A stretch of 34,519 nucleotides of DNA from Chloroflexota bacterium (GTDB lineage: Bacteria > Chloroflexota > Dehalococcoidia > Lucifugimonadales > JACPCK01): assembly GCA_016179845.1 (NCBI GenBank), contig JACPCK010000046.1, forward strand, positions 1 to 34,519, in the 5' to 3' direction. The position numbers and the translations under genes were made by a program. Positions 23,861-31,545 of this stretch are shown one piece after another; position 1 is the stretch's first letter; every line of letters begins with the position of its first letter. A model generated the notes under the pieces. The model did not search any database. It worked only from the letters and a program-made list of their open reading frames with translations, and had not been told where the DNA came from.

Positions 23861-26198
23861 GGCACTTACACGAGACAAGGAGACTGAGGAAACTCAGGGG
23901 CACAAAGGAAGCAGGTTAGCCTGGGATTTCAAACACGTCGTCGTCCCAATTCTGGAAGAGGCCCATGCGCTGGGCTTCACCGGCAGCCAGGCGCGGCCAG
24001 GGCTTCTCATTCCCCTGTGGAATGTGCTTGGCGAACCGGGCGGGTATCAGCTTCGTCCAGATGGGCCACGAATGAATAAGGAAGGGAAACTTATTAAGTA
24101 CGAGACCCTACGGGGTCAACGAAACGTGCTGGATATCCCCCCGACCGTGAGACACGAGCTACACAAAGCACGTCAAGCGATCCTTGTGACTGAGGGTACT
24201 TTCAAGGCCGATGCACTCGCCACCCTGGGCATCCCGACAATCAACTTGGGAGGGGTTTATGGCTGGAGGGGGGGAAATGAGGATGAGGGGTACACCGCGT
24301 TGCCAGACTGGGAGCTTGTGAGCATCCGCGGCAATGTCTTCGTTTTGGCGTTCGACAGCGACATATTGCTGAAGCCCACAGTCCACCAGGTCCTTGCCCG
24401 TCTAAAAGGCTTCCTTGAGGGGCGCGGTGCTCTCCATGTCCGAGTCCTAGTCCTTCCCTAATGTCTCACCGGCAAGACAGGCGTTGACGACTTTATCCGC
24501 GAGACAAACGCCACGGTGGAGGACCTGTCCAGGCTAGTAATAGATCAGCTGCCGTCATCACCCAACCTGAACGGCTCTAGGCCCGATGCTCCCCAGGCTG
24601 ACGACGGCATGGGACAACAACGATTCGCTCTCACGGATAGCTGAAATGCCGAGTTGTTCACTAGCCTTTACAAAGACCACCTCCGATACGATTTCCGCGC
24701 CGCAAGGTGGCTCGTATGGCGCGGCCATTGGTGGGAGCCAGACGCAGATGGCGAAGTGGCGCGATTAGCGAAAGTTAGTGTGAGCCAGTGCTATCACCAA
24801 GCCGAGACGATAGCGGATTTAGCCCAGCGGCAGGCAGAGGCAAAGTGGGCCATAGCTTCCGAATCTCGCGGGCGACTAGATGCGTTGACCACCCTGACTC
24901 AGTCAGAGAAGACAATAGCGACAACAGGGGATTCTTGGGATAGCGACCCCTGGCTTTTCGGCGTAGCCAACGGGATACTAGACCTACGCTCAGGGAAGAT
25001 GCGGCCCGGACAACCTACAGACCTCATTTCCCGACATTCCCCCGTCCCCTACGTAGCAAACGCGCCTGCGGACCGCTGGCGTCAGTTCCTAGTAGAGATT
25101 TTCAACGGGGATTCGTCGTTAATCTCCTTCGTCCAGAAGGCAGCCGGGCTGAGTATGACAGGCATAACAACGGAGCAGGTCTGGTTTCTCTGCTACGAGA
25201 AAGGCGCTAACGGTAAAAGCTCGTTTCTTTCTGTCCTCGCGCACGTCTTCGGGGAGTATGCCCAGACCCTCCCCTTTGCAACCCTGTCCTTTCCGGAGCG
25301 CCCCCAGAATCCAAACGACTTAGCGGCCCTTGCGGGTGTCCGGATTGTTACCACGGTTGAATCGGGCGAGGCAGGACGGTTGAATGAGGCGCGGATCAAA
25401 GGTCTTGCAGGCGAGGACACAATTCGCGCCAGATTTCTTCATGCCGAATATTTCGACTTTCGGCCCTGTCTCAAACTTTGGCTCGCAGTCAATCACAGAC
25501 CATTGGTGCGAGACGAAAGCCTGGGTTTTTGGAGAAAGGTTCGCTTGGTTCCTTTTGTCCAGCAATTCCTGCTAAACAAAGCCCTGAAAGGCCAACCGCT
25601 GGCGGAAAGCGAAGGCATCCTGGCATGGGGGCTATTGAGGGGTGTTTGAAGTGACAAGCCGAAGGATTGGAACCACCTGCGAGCGTAACGACGGCCACCC
25701 ACGCCTTTCAAGAGGATTCAGACCCGTTGGGGGCTTTCATATTCGAGAATTGTACGGTACGCGAGGGCGCAACGGTGCGCGGTAGCGTATTTTACGACAG
25801 TTATTGCAAATGGGCAGAGAAAACGCACCTCACAAAAAGAGAGACCCTCAGCCTTGCCAGTTTTGGAAGGAAAATGGGAGAGCGATTCCCTAAGTCACGG
25901 GACAGACTTGGCGCGGTCTACCACGGGGTTGGTTTGGTGGCGGAGTGTGACGGGTTAGAGGGTAATCCCCATGTTTTTTTCCCATAGTAATTCTTCACGA
26001 GGAGAACATGGGAAACACCCTAAAACCCGTCACATAGATATACCAAACTCGTCACACCCCGTCACACTACTACCCTGTTCCGCCTGTGGCGGGAGCGACT
26101 TCAGGCAGCGGCCCACGGGGGAGACGGTCTGCACCCAGTGTCACTCAGAGCCACCAAAACCAGGTCAGGGAGGGGTGCTGGAGGAGGAAACGCTATGA
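23861..26198 (+). pseudogene. Primase-helicase of island 2 (Toprim-like DUF3854 plus D5-type helicase plus zinc ribbon), decayed
   Basis: One long gene of about 780 codons in pieces. The first part is a DUF3854/Toprim-like domain (ILVTEGTFKADALATLGIPT, FVLAFDSD). After an in-frame TAA (24459-24461) comes GKTGVDDFI, then an in-frame TGA (24642-24644) inside the usual LTDxGNAxxF motif. The D5/phage-primase part follows (WLFGVANGILDLRSGKM, Walker A-like CYEKGANGKSSF, then ALAGVRIVTTVESGEAGRLNEA). A frameshift in the G run 25627-25631 and a TGA at 25652 precede the HTH-like tail. A last shift in seven Ts (25974-25980) leads to a CSACGG...CTQCH zinc ribbon. The gene primed and unwound element DNA. 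Its 5' end was removed at the IS boundary. Confidence 0.75.
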
Positions 26199-26359
26199 CA
26201 ACAGCAGCAGAAGTCCTAAAGCGTGCAGCGGCCCTGGGCATAACCTTCAGACCCGACGGGGATTTGCTGTGCTACCGGCCCACGAGCGCCGTCCCGCCGA
26301 GGCCCTACCCTGGCCGCGAAGCCCAGAGGCCGCGGACCTGGAAGCCGAGGGCTTTTTGA
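26195..26359 (+). pseudogene. Small TubC-N-like accessory ORF, probably truncated
   Basis: The ATG overlaps the preceding stop (ATGA), so it was translated as the next gene of the element. The start MTTAAEVLKRAAALGITFRP followed by DGDLLCYRP resembles the small TubC N-terminal-like proteins often found next to primases in integrative elements. After about 35 codons the composition changes. Another frame continues with EAADLEAEGFLTERRRRDF, which suggests a frameshift near 26290. The same frame reopens after the stop at 26357 and ends in AEKRRRQT-stop, overlapping the next ATG. Function is unknown. Confidence 0.45.
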
Positions 26360-26538
26360 CTGAACGGCGGCGGCGGGATTTTCCCCCCGTTGCAATCGGA
26401 CCAGACGGACTCCCCCAAAGTGCAAAGCCAAAACACGGATTTCAAGGAGGTTGACATAGCAACTATCACAAAGCGACTCCCCTGGCCCGCCTTCACCCCA
26501 AGGGAGGAAGCCTTAGCAGAGAAAAGAAGGAGGCAGAC

Positions 26539-26922
26539 ATGAATCGCATTGCAATCGAAAGGGCAGCCGAGGCAATCCTGAAGCACGATGCAAAGGAGTT
26601 AGAGCGGCGGCCCAAGGACCGCTCCCATCTAGTACCTATGGGCTGGCGCAGGCCGCCCGAAGACCTACGCCAATATCGGGGCGAGATGTTGTTCTTCCAC
26701 GGCGAAAATGTCTTTGGGGTTCGCCTGGGGCCGCCGGAGAAACGGGCGGACGGTAGCAGCTTCCGCCGAGTGCTGCGTCCCTACATCGGGACCGTGGAGG
26801 AACTCTGGGGCTCACCCAGACCGAGGAATTCTCAAACATCCCCGTCAGACCCTACAGGAGGCTTGTCAGAAGGCCAGGAAAGCCTGTTTCACTCCCCGCA
26901 TGGCGTGAGGCCAAGACGGTAA
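26539..26922 (+). CDS. Hypothetical protein of island 2
   Basis: 127 residues, ATG overlapping the stop of the previous frame, with a GGAGG-containing ribosome site a few bases before. The first 90 residues (helical, then GWRRPPEDLRQYRGEMLFFH and GVRLGPPEKRADGSS) look like real protein. The last 30 are Ser/Pro-rich and probably out of frame. An alternative frame from about 26810 reads PVSLPAWREAKTVIGRP-stop, close to the GRP hinge that precedes resolvase HTH domains. No family was recognised. Confidence 0.45.
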   Translation: MNRIAIERAAEAILKHDAKELERRPKDRSHLVPMGWRRPPEDLRQYRGEMLFFHGENVFGVRLGPPEKRADGSSFRRVLRPYIGTVEELWGSPRPRNSQTSPSDPTGGLSEGQESLFHSPHGVRPRR

Positions 26923-26932
26923 TCGGGAGGCC

Positions 26933-27049
26933 GTGAAACAAGTCTCAGAGGCCAGGGAATTGCGCGGTCAGGGTCTCACCATGCGGGTGATCGCTGAGCG
27001 ATTGGGAGTGAGCCCTGCAACAGCCTTCCGACGGCTCCGCAACAGTTAG
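26933..27049 (+). CDS. 38-residue HTH peptide, resolvase C-terminal type
   Basis: A GTG start begins VKQVSEARELRGQGLTMRVI followed by AERLGVSPATAFRRLRNS and a stop. This is a compact helix-turn-helix matching the DNA-binding tail of small serine resolvases. The frame just upstream ends in GRP, the usual linker before this HTH, so the peptide may be a detached tail after a frameshift rather than an independent protein. It lies 88 bases before the catalytic recombinase gene, whose own product lacks such a tail. It is too short for ordinary gene callers. Confidence 0.5.
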   Translation: MKQVSEARELRGQGLTMRVIAERLGVSPATAFRRLRNS

Positions 27050-27072
27050 TGGGCACCTTGGGGCGGCCCTGG

Positions 27073-27123
27073 TCCCGACTCTATCCCGACCTGTCGGGAC
27101 TCTATCGGGATAGGCCGTCCCGA
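27073..27123. promoter_or_regulatory. Cluster of competing inverted arms before the recombinase gene
   Basis: Within 51 bases there are three forward arms, GTCCCGA (27073-27079), ATCCCGA (27083-27089) and GTCCCGA (27117-27123). Two complementary arms, TCGGGAC (27094-27100) and TCGGGAT (27105-27111), lie among them. Several exclusive hairpins are possible, such as CTATCCCGA with TCGGGATAG or the inner TCCCGA-cctg-TCGGGA. It ends one base before the ribosome-site A/G run. It could be recombinase binding sites (res-like) or an attenuator. Confidence 0.6.
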
Positions 27124-27137
27124 AAGGAGGGAAAGGG

Positions 27138-27664
27138 GTGAGTACGAAAGCCGCGCTTTGGCTTAGGATCTCGTCGGGGGCACAGGACACCGAAAATCAG
27201 CGGCTCGCCCTGGAAGCCTTCGCCGCCCGTAGAGGCTGGGAGATCGCCCAGGTCTGCCAGGTCCAGGAAAGCGCCTGGAAGGGCGCGCAGCAAAAGGCAC
27301 TCTCCCAGCTATATCAGGACGCACGTCTAAGGTGCTTCCAGGTGCTCCTAACCTGGGCACTGGATCGCCTCTCACGAGAGGGGCCGCAAGCATCCCTGGA
27401 GATCGTGAACCGCTTTAGCAAAGCGGGAGTCCAGGCGATCAGCCTTCAAGAGCCCTGGACAGAAGTCGGGGGGGGGGAATGCTAGACCTGCTGGTAGCAA
27501 TTGCCGGGTGGGTAGCTCTCATGGAGAGCCAGCGTCGCTCAGAGCGCACTAAAGCGGGCCTTTCCCGCGCCTTGAAGGAAGATAAACGCCGGGGTAGGCC
27601 CCCTGGAAGGAAAGACGGGAAGGGACTCTCACGGCGGGGATACCTGTTGCGGTATGCCAAATAA
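27138..27664 (+). pseudogene. Small serine recombinase (resolvase/invertase family), frameshifted
   Basis: A GTG start with AAAGGAGG seven bases upstream. The N-terminal catalytic domain begins AALWLRISSGAQDTENQRLA, with the nucleophilic Ser in RISS and the usual Arg residues. LLTWALDRLSREGPQASLEI holds the active-site DRLxR motif, and ISLQEPW follows. A run of ten Gs (27468-27477) shifts the frame. The remainder in the next frame, MLDLLVAIAGWVALMESQRR and SERTKAGLSRALKEDKRRGRPP, is the classic E helix and GRPP hinge. The protein stops soon after without the DNA-binding HTH. It is probably the integrase or resolvase of island 2, now inactive unless slippage restores the frame. Confidence 0.75.
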
Positions 27665-27749
27665 TGGGGGTAGAAAACAATGAAGCTACTGGGGGTGCCT
27701 GATTAGGACTGTAAACAAATGGACGTTTTTCTGGGATACACCGTTTTTG

Positions 27750-27851
27750 TAGTGGAGACTGGGGAGAGTCGAACTCCCCCTGAAACGCGAGTTTCATGTC
27801 CTACTGGCAGCATAGCTGGAGGACGTCTTCAGCCTGGACTGTCCTGCGAGT
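27750..27851 (-). ncRNA. tmRNA-like 3' end (truncated ssrA or integration remnant)
   Basis: On the minus strand the segment ends in a T arm, GGGAG-TTCGACT-CTCCC, followed by CAGTCTCCACTA, close to tmRNA tails (TTCGACT...TCTCCACCA). A stretch with ATGCTGCCAGTAGGACATGAAA and a CGTTTC block, like tmRNA 3' domains, precedes it. The 5' half (a start pairing with AGTCTCC) and a tag reading frame are not found within 350 bases. It is therefore either a fragment left by recombination at ssrA or an acceptor piece. The rest of 27665-28109 holds no gene. It borders island 2. Confidence 0.4.
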
Positions 27852-28059
27852 TGCCGAGGCGACAACCCAAAGTATAACACAGTGACCTTGATAGCCATTT
27901 CTTGGTTTCCTCAGGTGGCTGGCATCCGGCTACAGGGTGTCTCAATCTTATCGATAGGCAGCAGCAAGTTGACAAGGTTACCCTCAGATGCTAGATTCTG
28001 GCCGGGCAATAAGGGGAGACAGCCTCTCCCTCGTCTTGGATTGGTTCCGGTGGAGTGAG

Positions 28060-28077
28060 CCCGACATAGCGTCGGGC
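28060..28077. repeat. 7-bp hairpin in the CoA-transferase leader
   Basis: GCCCGAC (28060-28066) and GTCGGGC (28071-28077) pair around four bases, about 32 bases before the ATG at 28110. It could be an operator or a leader hairpin. Confidence 0.4.
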
Positions 28078-28109
28078 GGCGAGGCATTCGTCCCAAAGGA
28101 TAAGGATCT

Positions 28110-30443
28110 ATGGCCGGGCCACTGCAAGGGATAAACGTGCTGGACATGGGTACTGCTGCAGTGGGGCCCTGGAGTGCAACTCTCTTGGCGTGGCTGGGCG
28201 CCAACGTCATCAAGCTGGAACCACCTTTCGGCGATACTGTAAAGACCCAGGAGCCGTTTCAGAGGGGCTACTCCGTCTCCTACACTTTCTGCAACTTGGG
28301 CAAAAGGTGCGCTGTCCTAGACCTGCGGGACGGGTCCAACTGGGCCTCTTTTGAGCGACTGGTTAGGGAGGCGGATGTCCTGGTGGAGAACCAGCGGGCC
28401 GGCAGCTTGGCGCGGCTAGGGGTGACCTTCGAGGCTCTCCAGGCCCTGAACCCCGGTATCATCTATGTCACCTGCCCCGGATTCGGCTACGAAGGCCCCA
28501 TGTGGGATTGGCCTTCCGCAGACAGGCCTGCCCAGGCGTTCAGCGGGTTCGGAAGCCTCAGCGGCCCGCCCGGTGGCCCTGGGGAGATGGTCCGTACAGG
28601 CGGCATCCTTGACTTCAATGCCTCCGCCTACATTGCCACCGGCGTCCTGCTGGGACTCTTGCACAGGGAGAGGACCGGCCTGGGTCTCTGGGTCAAGCTG
28701 AGCCAGGTGGGTAACGGGATAGCAGTCCAGATTACCCGCGTCGGGGAGTACCTAGCCACCGGGGAGACGCCCATGCCCATGGGCACCGCTAGCGCCAGCA
28801 CAGTCCCCCATCAGGCCTTCCTCTGTCAGGACAGGCGCTACCTGGCCGTAGGGGTGGTTACCGATGCCCAGTGGCAGGGGCTGTGCAAAGCCCTGGGACG
28901 GGAGGACCTGGCCCAGGACTCCCGCTTTGCCACCAATCTATCACGGGTACAAAATCGCCATGTCTTGATATCCATCCTAGAGGAGGTCTTCCAAAGCAAG
29001 CCGGCCCGCTGGTGGGCCATCCAGCTCCAGAGGCACGGCGTCCCCTACAGCTATTTCTACGACTTCGAGAGCTTGCAGCATCATAGCCATTACAGAGAGA
29101 ACAATCTCATCCCTGAGATTGATATCCCCCACATAGGGAGGATGCGCTTCTGCGGCCTGCCCTGGGAGTTCAGCAGGACGCCAGGTCAGATAAGGCCATC
29201 CGCCTATCCTGGGCAGCATACCGCGGAGGTGCTCACCAAGGGATTTGGCTCACTCCCCAGGGCCAGCCATATTGGTCAGAGGGATGGCCAAAAGGTCTCC
29301 CGCCCACCTCTGGAAGGGCTCAAGGTGGTGGACTGCACCCAGGGTCTCTCCGGGCCCTACGCTTCCCTCCTCATGGCCGACTGCGGGGCCGAGGTAATCA
29401 AAGTGGAACCACCCGAGGGTGACTACAGCAGGGGGTTCGCACCCCAGGTGAGAGAGGGAGTGAGTGCCGCATTCCTGCAACTGAACCGGAACAAGAAGGG
29501 TCTGGCCCTGGACCTCTCCCTCAAGTCGGACAGGAAACGCCTTCGCGACCTCCTTCAGGAGGCCGACGTTTTCCTGGTGGACTGGTACCCCGACCTGGAT
29601 CAAGACCCGAACCTGGGCTACCCGGCCCTGGAGAAAGTGAACCCCAGGCTGGTGTATTGTGCCATCTCCCCCTTTGGAGAGAAAGGGCCTTTCAGTGACC
29701 TGCCTGGCTCTGAGCTGGTGGTTCAGGCCATGGCTGGCTGCTGGCAGTTCGTGGGCCAGCCGGGTGCCCCCCCCTTACGATGGGGAGCAGACATAGCCAG
29801 CTTCGCCGCCTCCCTATTCGTCTTGCAGGGAGTCCTGGCCGCCCTCTTCTACCGAGAGCAGCATGGAGCGGGTCAGCGCATCGGAGTGAGCCTGCTAGGG
29901 GCCCTCAATTGTTACTTGGGACTCAACTGGGCCGAGACCAACAATCCGGACGAGTGGAACGGCCACTGTCAAGGCTTCACCAGCCCTCCCTGGCGGGGCA
30001 TTCGCGTCAAAGACGGGGCCGTCTTTCTGAGCTTCTCCAGGGAGATGACGGAGGAGGGCCTCATGCAGCTTATCCGTGATCTGGGCATGGAAGAGGCCCT
30101 CTCGGACCCCCGTTTCCAGATGCCGGCCCCTACCCTGACGCGCCGCATTGCGGGCACCGTCAACAGTGCTCCCGAGGTATGGGGGAAGTTCCTGGGTAGC
30201 ATGACTGTGGAGGAGGTGGTGCAGTTTTTTCAAAAATATGGCAGCCACGCCGTGCCCCTCAACAACCTATCGCAGGCCCTCAGCCATCCTCAGATCAAGA
30301 CCTTGGCGATGGTGAAGGAACTGGATGACAGAAAGCTGGGCCAGGCGAGGGTTGTACTTCCTCCCTGGCGCGGCCCCTGGCCTGAGCCATTGCCTGCCTG
30401 GCTGCTCCCCGATCACCCCGAGAAGGGTGACTCACTAGGGTAG
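28110..30443 (+). CDS. Tandem (double-domain) family III CoA-transferase, CaiB/BaiF type
   Basis: 777 residues, about twice the usual 400. Residues 1-390 form one CaiB/BaiF domain (GINVLDMGTAAVGPWSATLL, IKLEPPFGD, ILDFNASAY with the catalytic Asp). Residues 405-775 form a second (KVVDCTQGLSGPYASLLMAD, IKVEPPEGDY, WGADIASFAAS with its Asp). Both keep the active-site Asp, so both may be active. Family III enzymes move CoA between carboxylic acids, for example carnitine, oxalate or aromatic acids. Natural dimers interlock like rings, so a fusion could form an intramolecular pair. An AAGGA ribosome site precedes the ATG. The 3' end overlaps the convergent nitronate monooxygenase gene by nine bases. 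Confidence 0.9.
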   Translation: MAGPLQGINVLDMGTAAVGPWSATLLAWLGANVIKLEPPFGDTVKTQEPFQRGYSVSYTFCNLGKRCAVLDLRDGSNWASFERLVREADVLVENQRAGSLARLGVTFEALQALNPGIIYVTCPGFGYEGPMWDWPSADRPAQAFSGFGSLSGPPGGPGEMVRTGGILDFNASAYIATGVLLGLLHRERTGLGLWVKLSQVGNGIAVQITRVGEYLATGETPMPMGTASASTVPHQAFLCQDRRYLAVGVVTDAQWQGLCKALGREDLAQDSRFATNLSRVQNRHVLISILEEVFQSKPARWWAIQLQRHGVPYSYFYDFESLQHHSHYRENNLIPEIDIPHIGRMRFCGLPWEFSRTPGQIRPSAYPGQHTAEVLTKGFGSLPRASHIGQRDGQKVSRPPLEGLKVVDCTQGLSGPYASLLMADCGAEVIKVEPPEGDYSRGFAPQVREGVSAAFLQLNRNKKGLALDLSLKSDRKRLRDLLQEADVFLVDWYPDLDQDPNLGYPALEKVNPRLVYCAISPFGEKGPFSDLPGSELVVQAMAGCWQFVGQPGAPPLRWGADIASFAASLFVLQGVLAALFYREQHGAGQRIGVSLLGALNCYLGLNWAETNNPDEWNGHCQGFTSPPWRGIRVKDGAVFLSFSREMTEEGLMQLIRDLGMEEALSDPRFQMPAPTLTRRIAGTVNSAPEVWGKFLGSMTVEEVVQFFQKYGSHAVPLNNLSQALSHPQIKTLAMVKELDDRKLGQARVVLPPWRGPWPEPLPAWLLPDHPEKGDSLG

Positions 30444-31499
30444 GCGAGGTGAAAGAGGATCCGAGCTAAGCCGGGCCAGCACCTTGTCCACGCCGGCAGC
30501 CATATCCCTTACCACATCCCCTGCACCCTTGATCTCCCTGATGAGGCCAGCCACAGCCCCCATGTAGAACTCTCCCCACTCCAGATCTGGCACAAAATAA
30601 GCTGCGGCGCGCCGCTCCAGCCCCTTCCCCCAGGCGTCCCGGTACTCCTCTACAAAGGCCTGCAACTTCTGGGCTGTGGCACCGCTGAGCTCCATCTCCA
30701 GGTATTTCTGGGTGAACCTGTTCTTCAGGGTCCGGCCCAGGCCCACCCCAAGCTTCTTCCCCCAGGCAACGGTAGCAGTGTCGTCGGCATCCACAATGGC
30801 CTGCTTGGCCCGAGGGTGAGGACGGCTCTCGTGAGTAGCAAGAAACCGTGTCCCCATACATATGCCCTCGGCCCCCAGGGCAAAGGCCGCCACCATTCCC
30901 CGTGCATCACCTACGCCACAACCTGCCAGCACAGGGATCTTGACCGCGTCCACAACCTGGGGCAGAAGGACAAAGAGGGGGGTCTCGCTCTTGCCCGGGC
31001 TGTGTCCCCCGGCCTCATACCCGGCACAGGCGAAGATGTCCACCCCCGCCTCCTCGGCCCTTATGGCGTGCCGCACCGAGGTGCCTATGTGGATGAGCCT
31101 TATACCAGCCCCGTGGAGCCTCCTGACCCAGTCGGGAGAAGGGCTTCCCAAAGACGAGTAGACTGCAGGCGCGCCTTCCTCCATGACCACCTGGGTGACT
31201 GCCTCCTCAAAGGCTACCGCTGCCTGCCCCACAACGATGTTCACGCCAAAGGGCTTGCTAGTAAGCTTCCTTACCTGCCTTATCTGGGCACGCATGTGCT
31301 CGGCTACCGCCTGCGGGTCCTGCAGAGGCAAATCCATATTCATGTTGTTAGAACAGATACCGAGCCCGCCAGCGTTAGAGACAGCAGCCACGAGCTCAGG
31401 CGTCACGATGTAGTTCATAGGTGACTGAACGATGGGGTACTGGATGCCTAGGATGTCGCACACTCTCGTCTTCAGCACGGTTGGACCTCTGTCATCCAA
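30435..31499 (-). CDS. Nitronate monooxygenase (2-nitropropane dioxygenase family), copy 1
   Basis: A 354-residue FMN TIM-barrel enzyme that oxidises alkyl nitronates and related toxic nitro compounds. The N-terminus (ILGIQYPIVQSPMNYIVTPE) and GGLGICSNNM carry the FMN-binding pattern. The catalytic His is in CAGYEAGGHSP, and the phosphate-binding loops GCGVGDARG and ALGAEGICMGTRF follow. Related proteins also act as enoyl-reductase-like enzymes, so the substrate is not certain. It is the downstream member of a tandem pair, separated from copy 2 by 46 bases, probably one operon. Its 3' end overlaps the double CoA-transferase gene tail to tail. Confidence 0.9.
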   Translation of the reverse strand: MDDRGPTVLKTRVCDILGIQYPIVQSPMNYIVTPELVAAVSNAGGLGICSNNMNMDLPLQDPQAVAEHMRAQIRQVRKLTSKPFGVNIVVGQAAVAFEEAVTQVVMEEGAPAVYSSLGSPSPDWVRRLHGAGIRLIHIGTSVRHAIRAEEAGVDIFACAGYEAGGHSPGKSETPLFVLLPQVVDAVKIPVLAGCGVGDARGMVAAFALGAEGICMGTRFLATHESRPHPRAKQAIVDADDTATVAWGKKLGVGLGRTLKNRFTQKYLEMELSGATAQKLQAFVEEYRDAWGKGLERRAAAYFVPDLEWGEFYMGAVAGLIREIKGAGDVVRDMAAGVDKVLARLSSDPLSPRLP

Positions 31500-31545
31500 A
31501 AGCGCGTCAGGTCTGCCCCACGCCCGCCCGATGCCAAGGCATGGC

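Noticed and set aside
24459-25654. Possible reassignment of stop codons (UGA as Gly or Trp) in island 2
   Set aside because: The in-frame stops would need different meanings (Gly, Trp and a TAA), frameshifts accompany them, and all chromosomal genes here use TGA, TAA and TAG as normal stops.
27750-28109. A complete tmRNA gene on the minus strand
   Set aside because: No 5' half pairing with the AGTCTCC end and no tag-peptide frame could be found in the available 350 bases.
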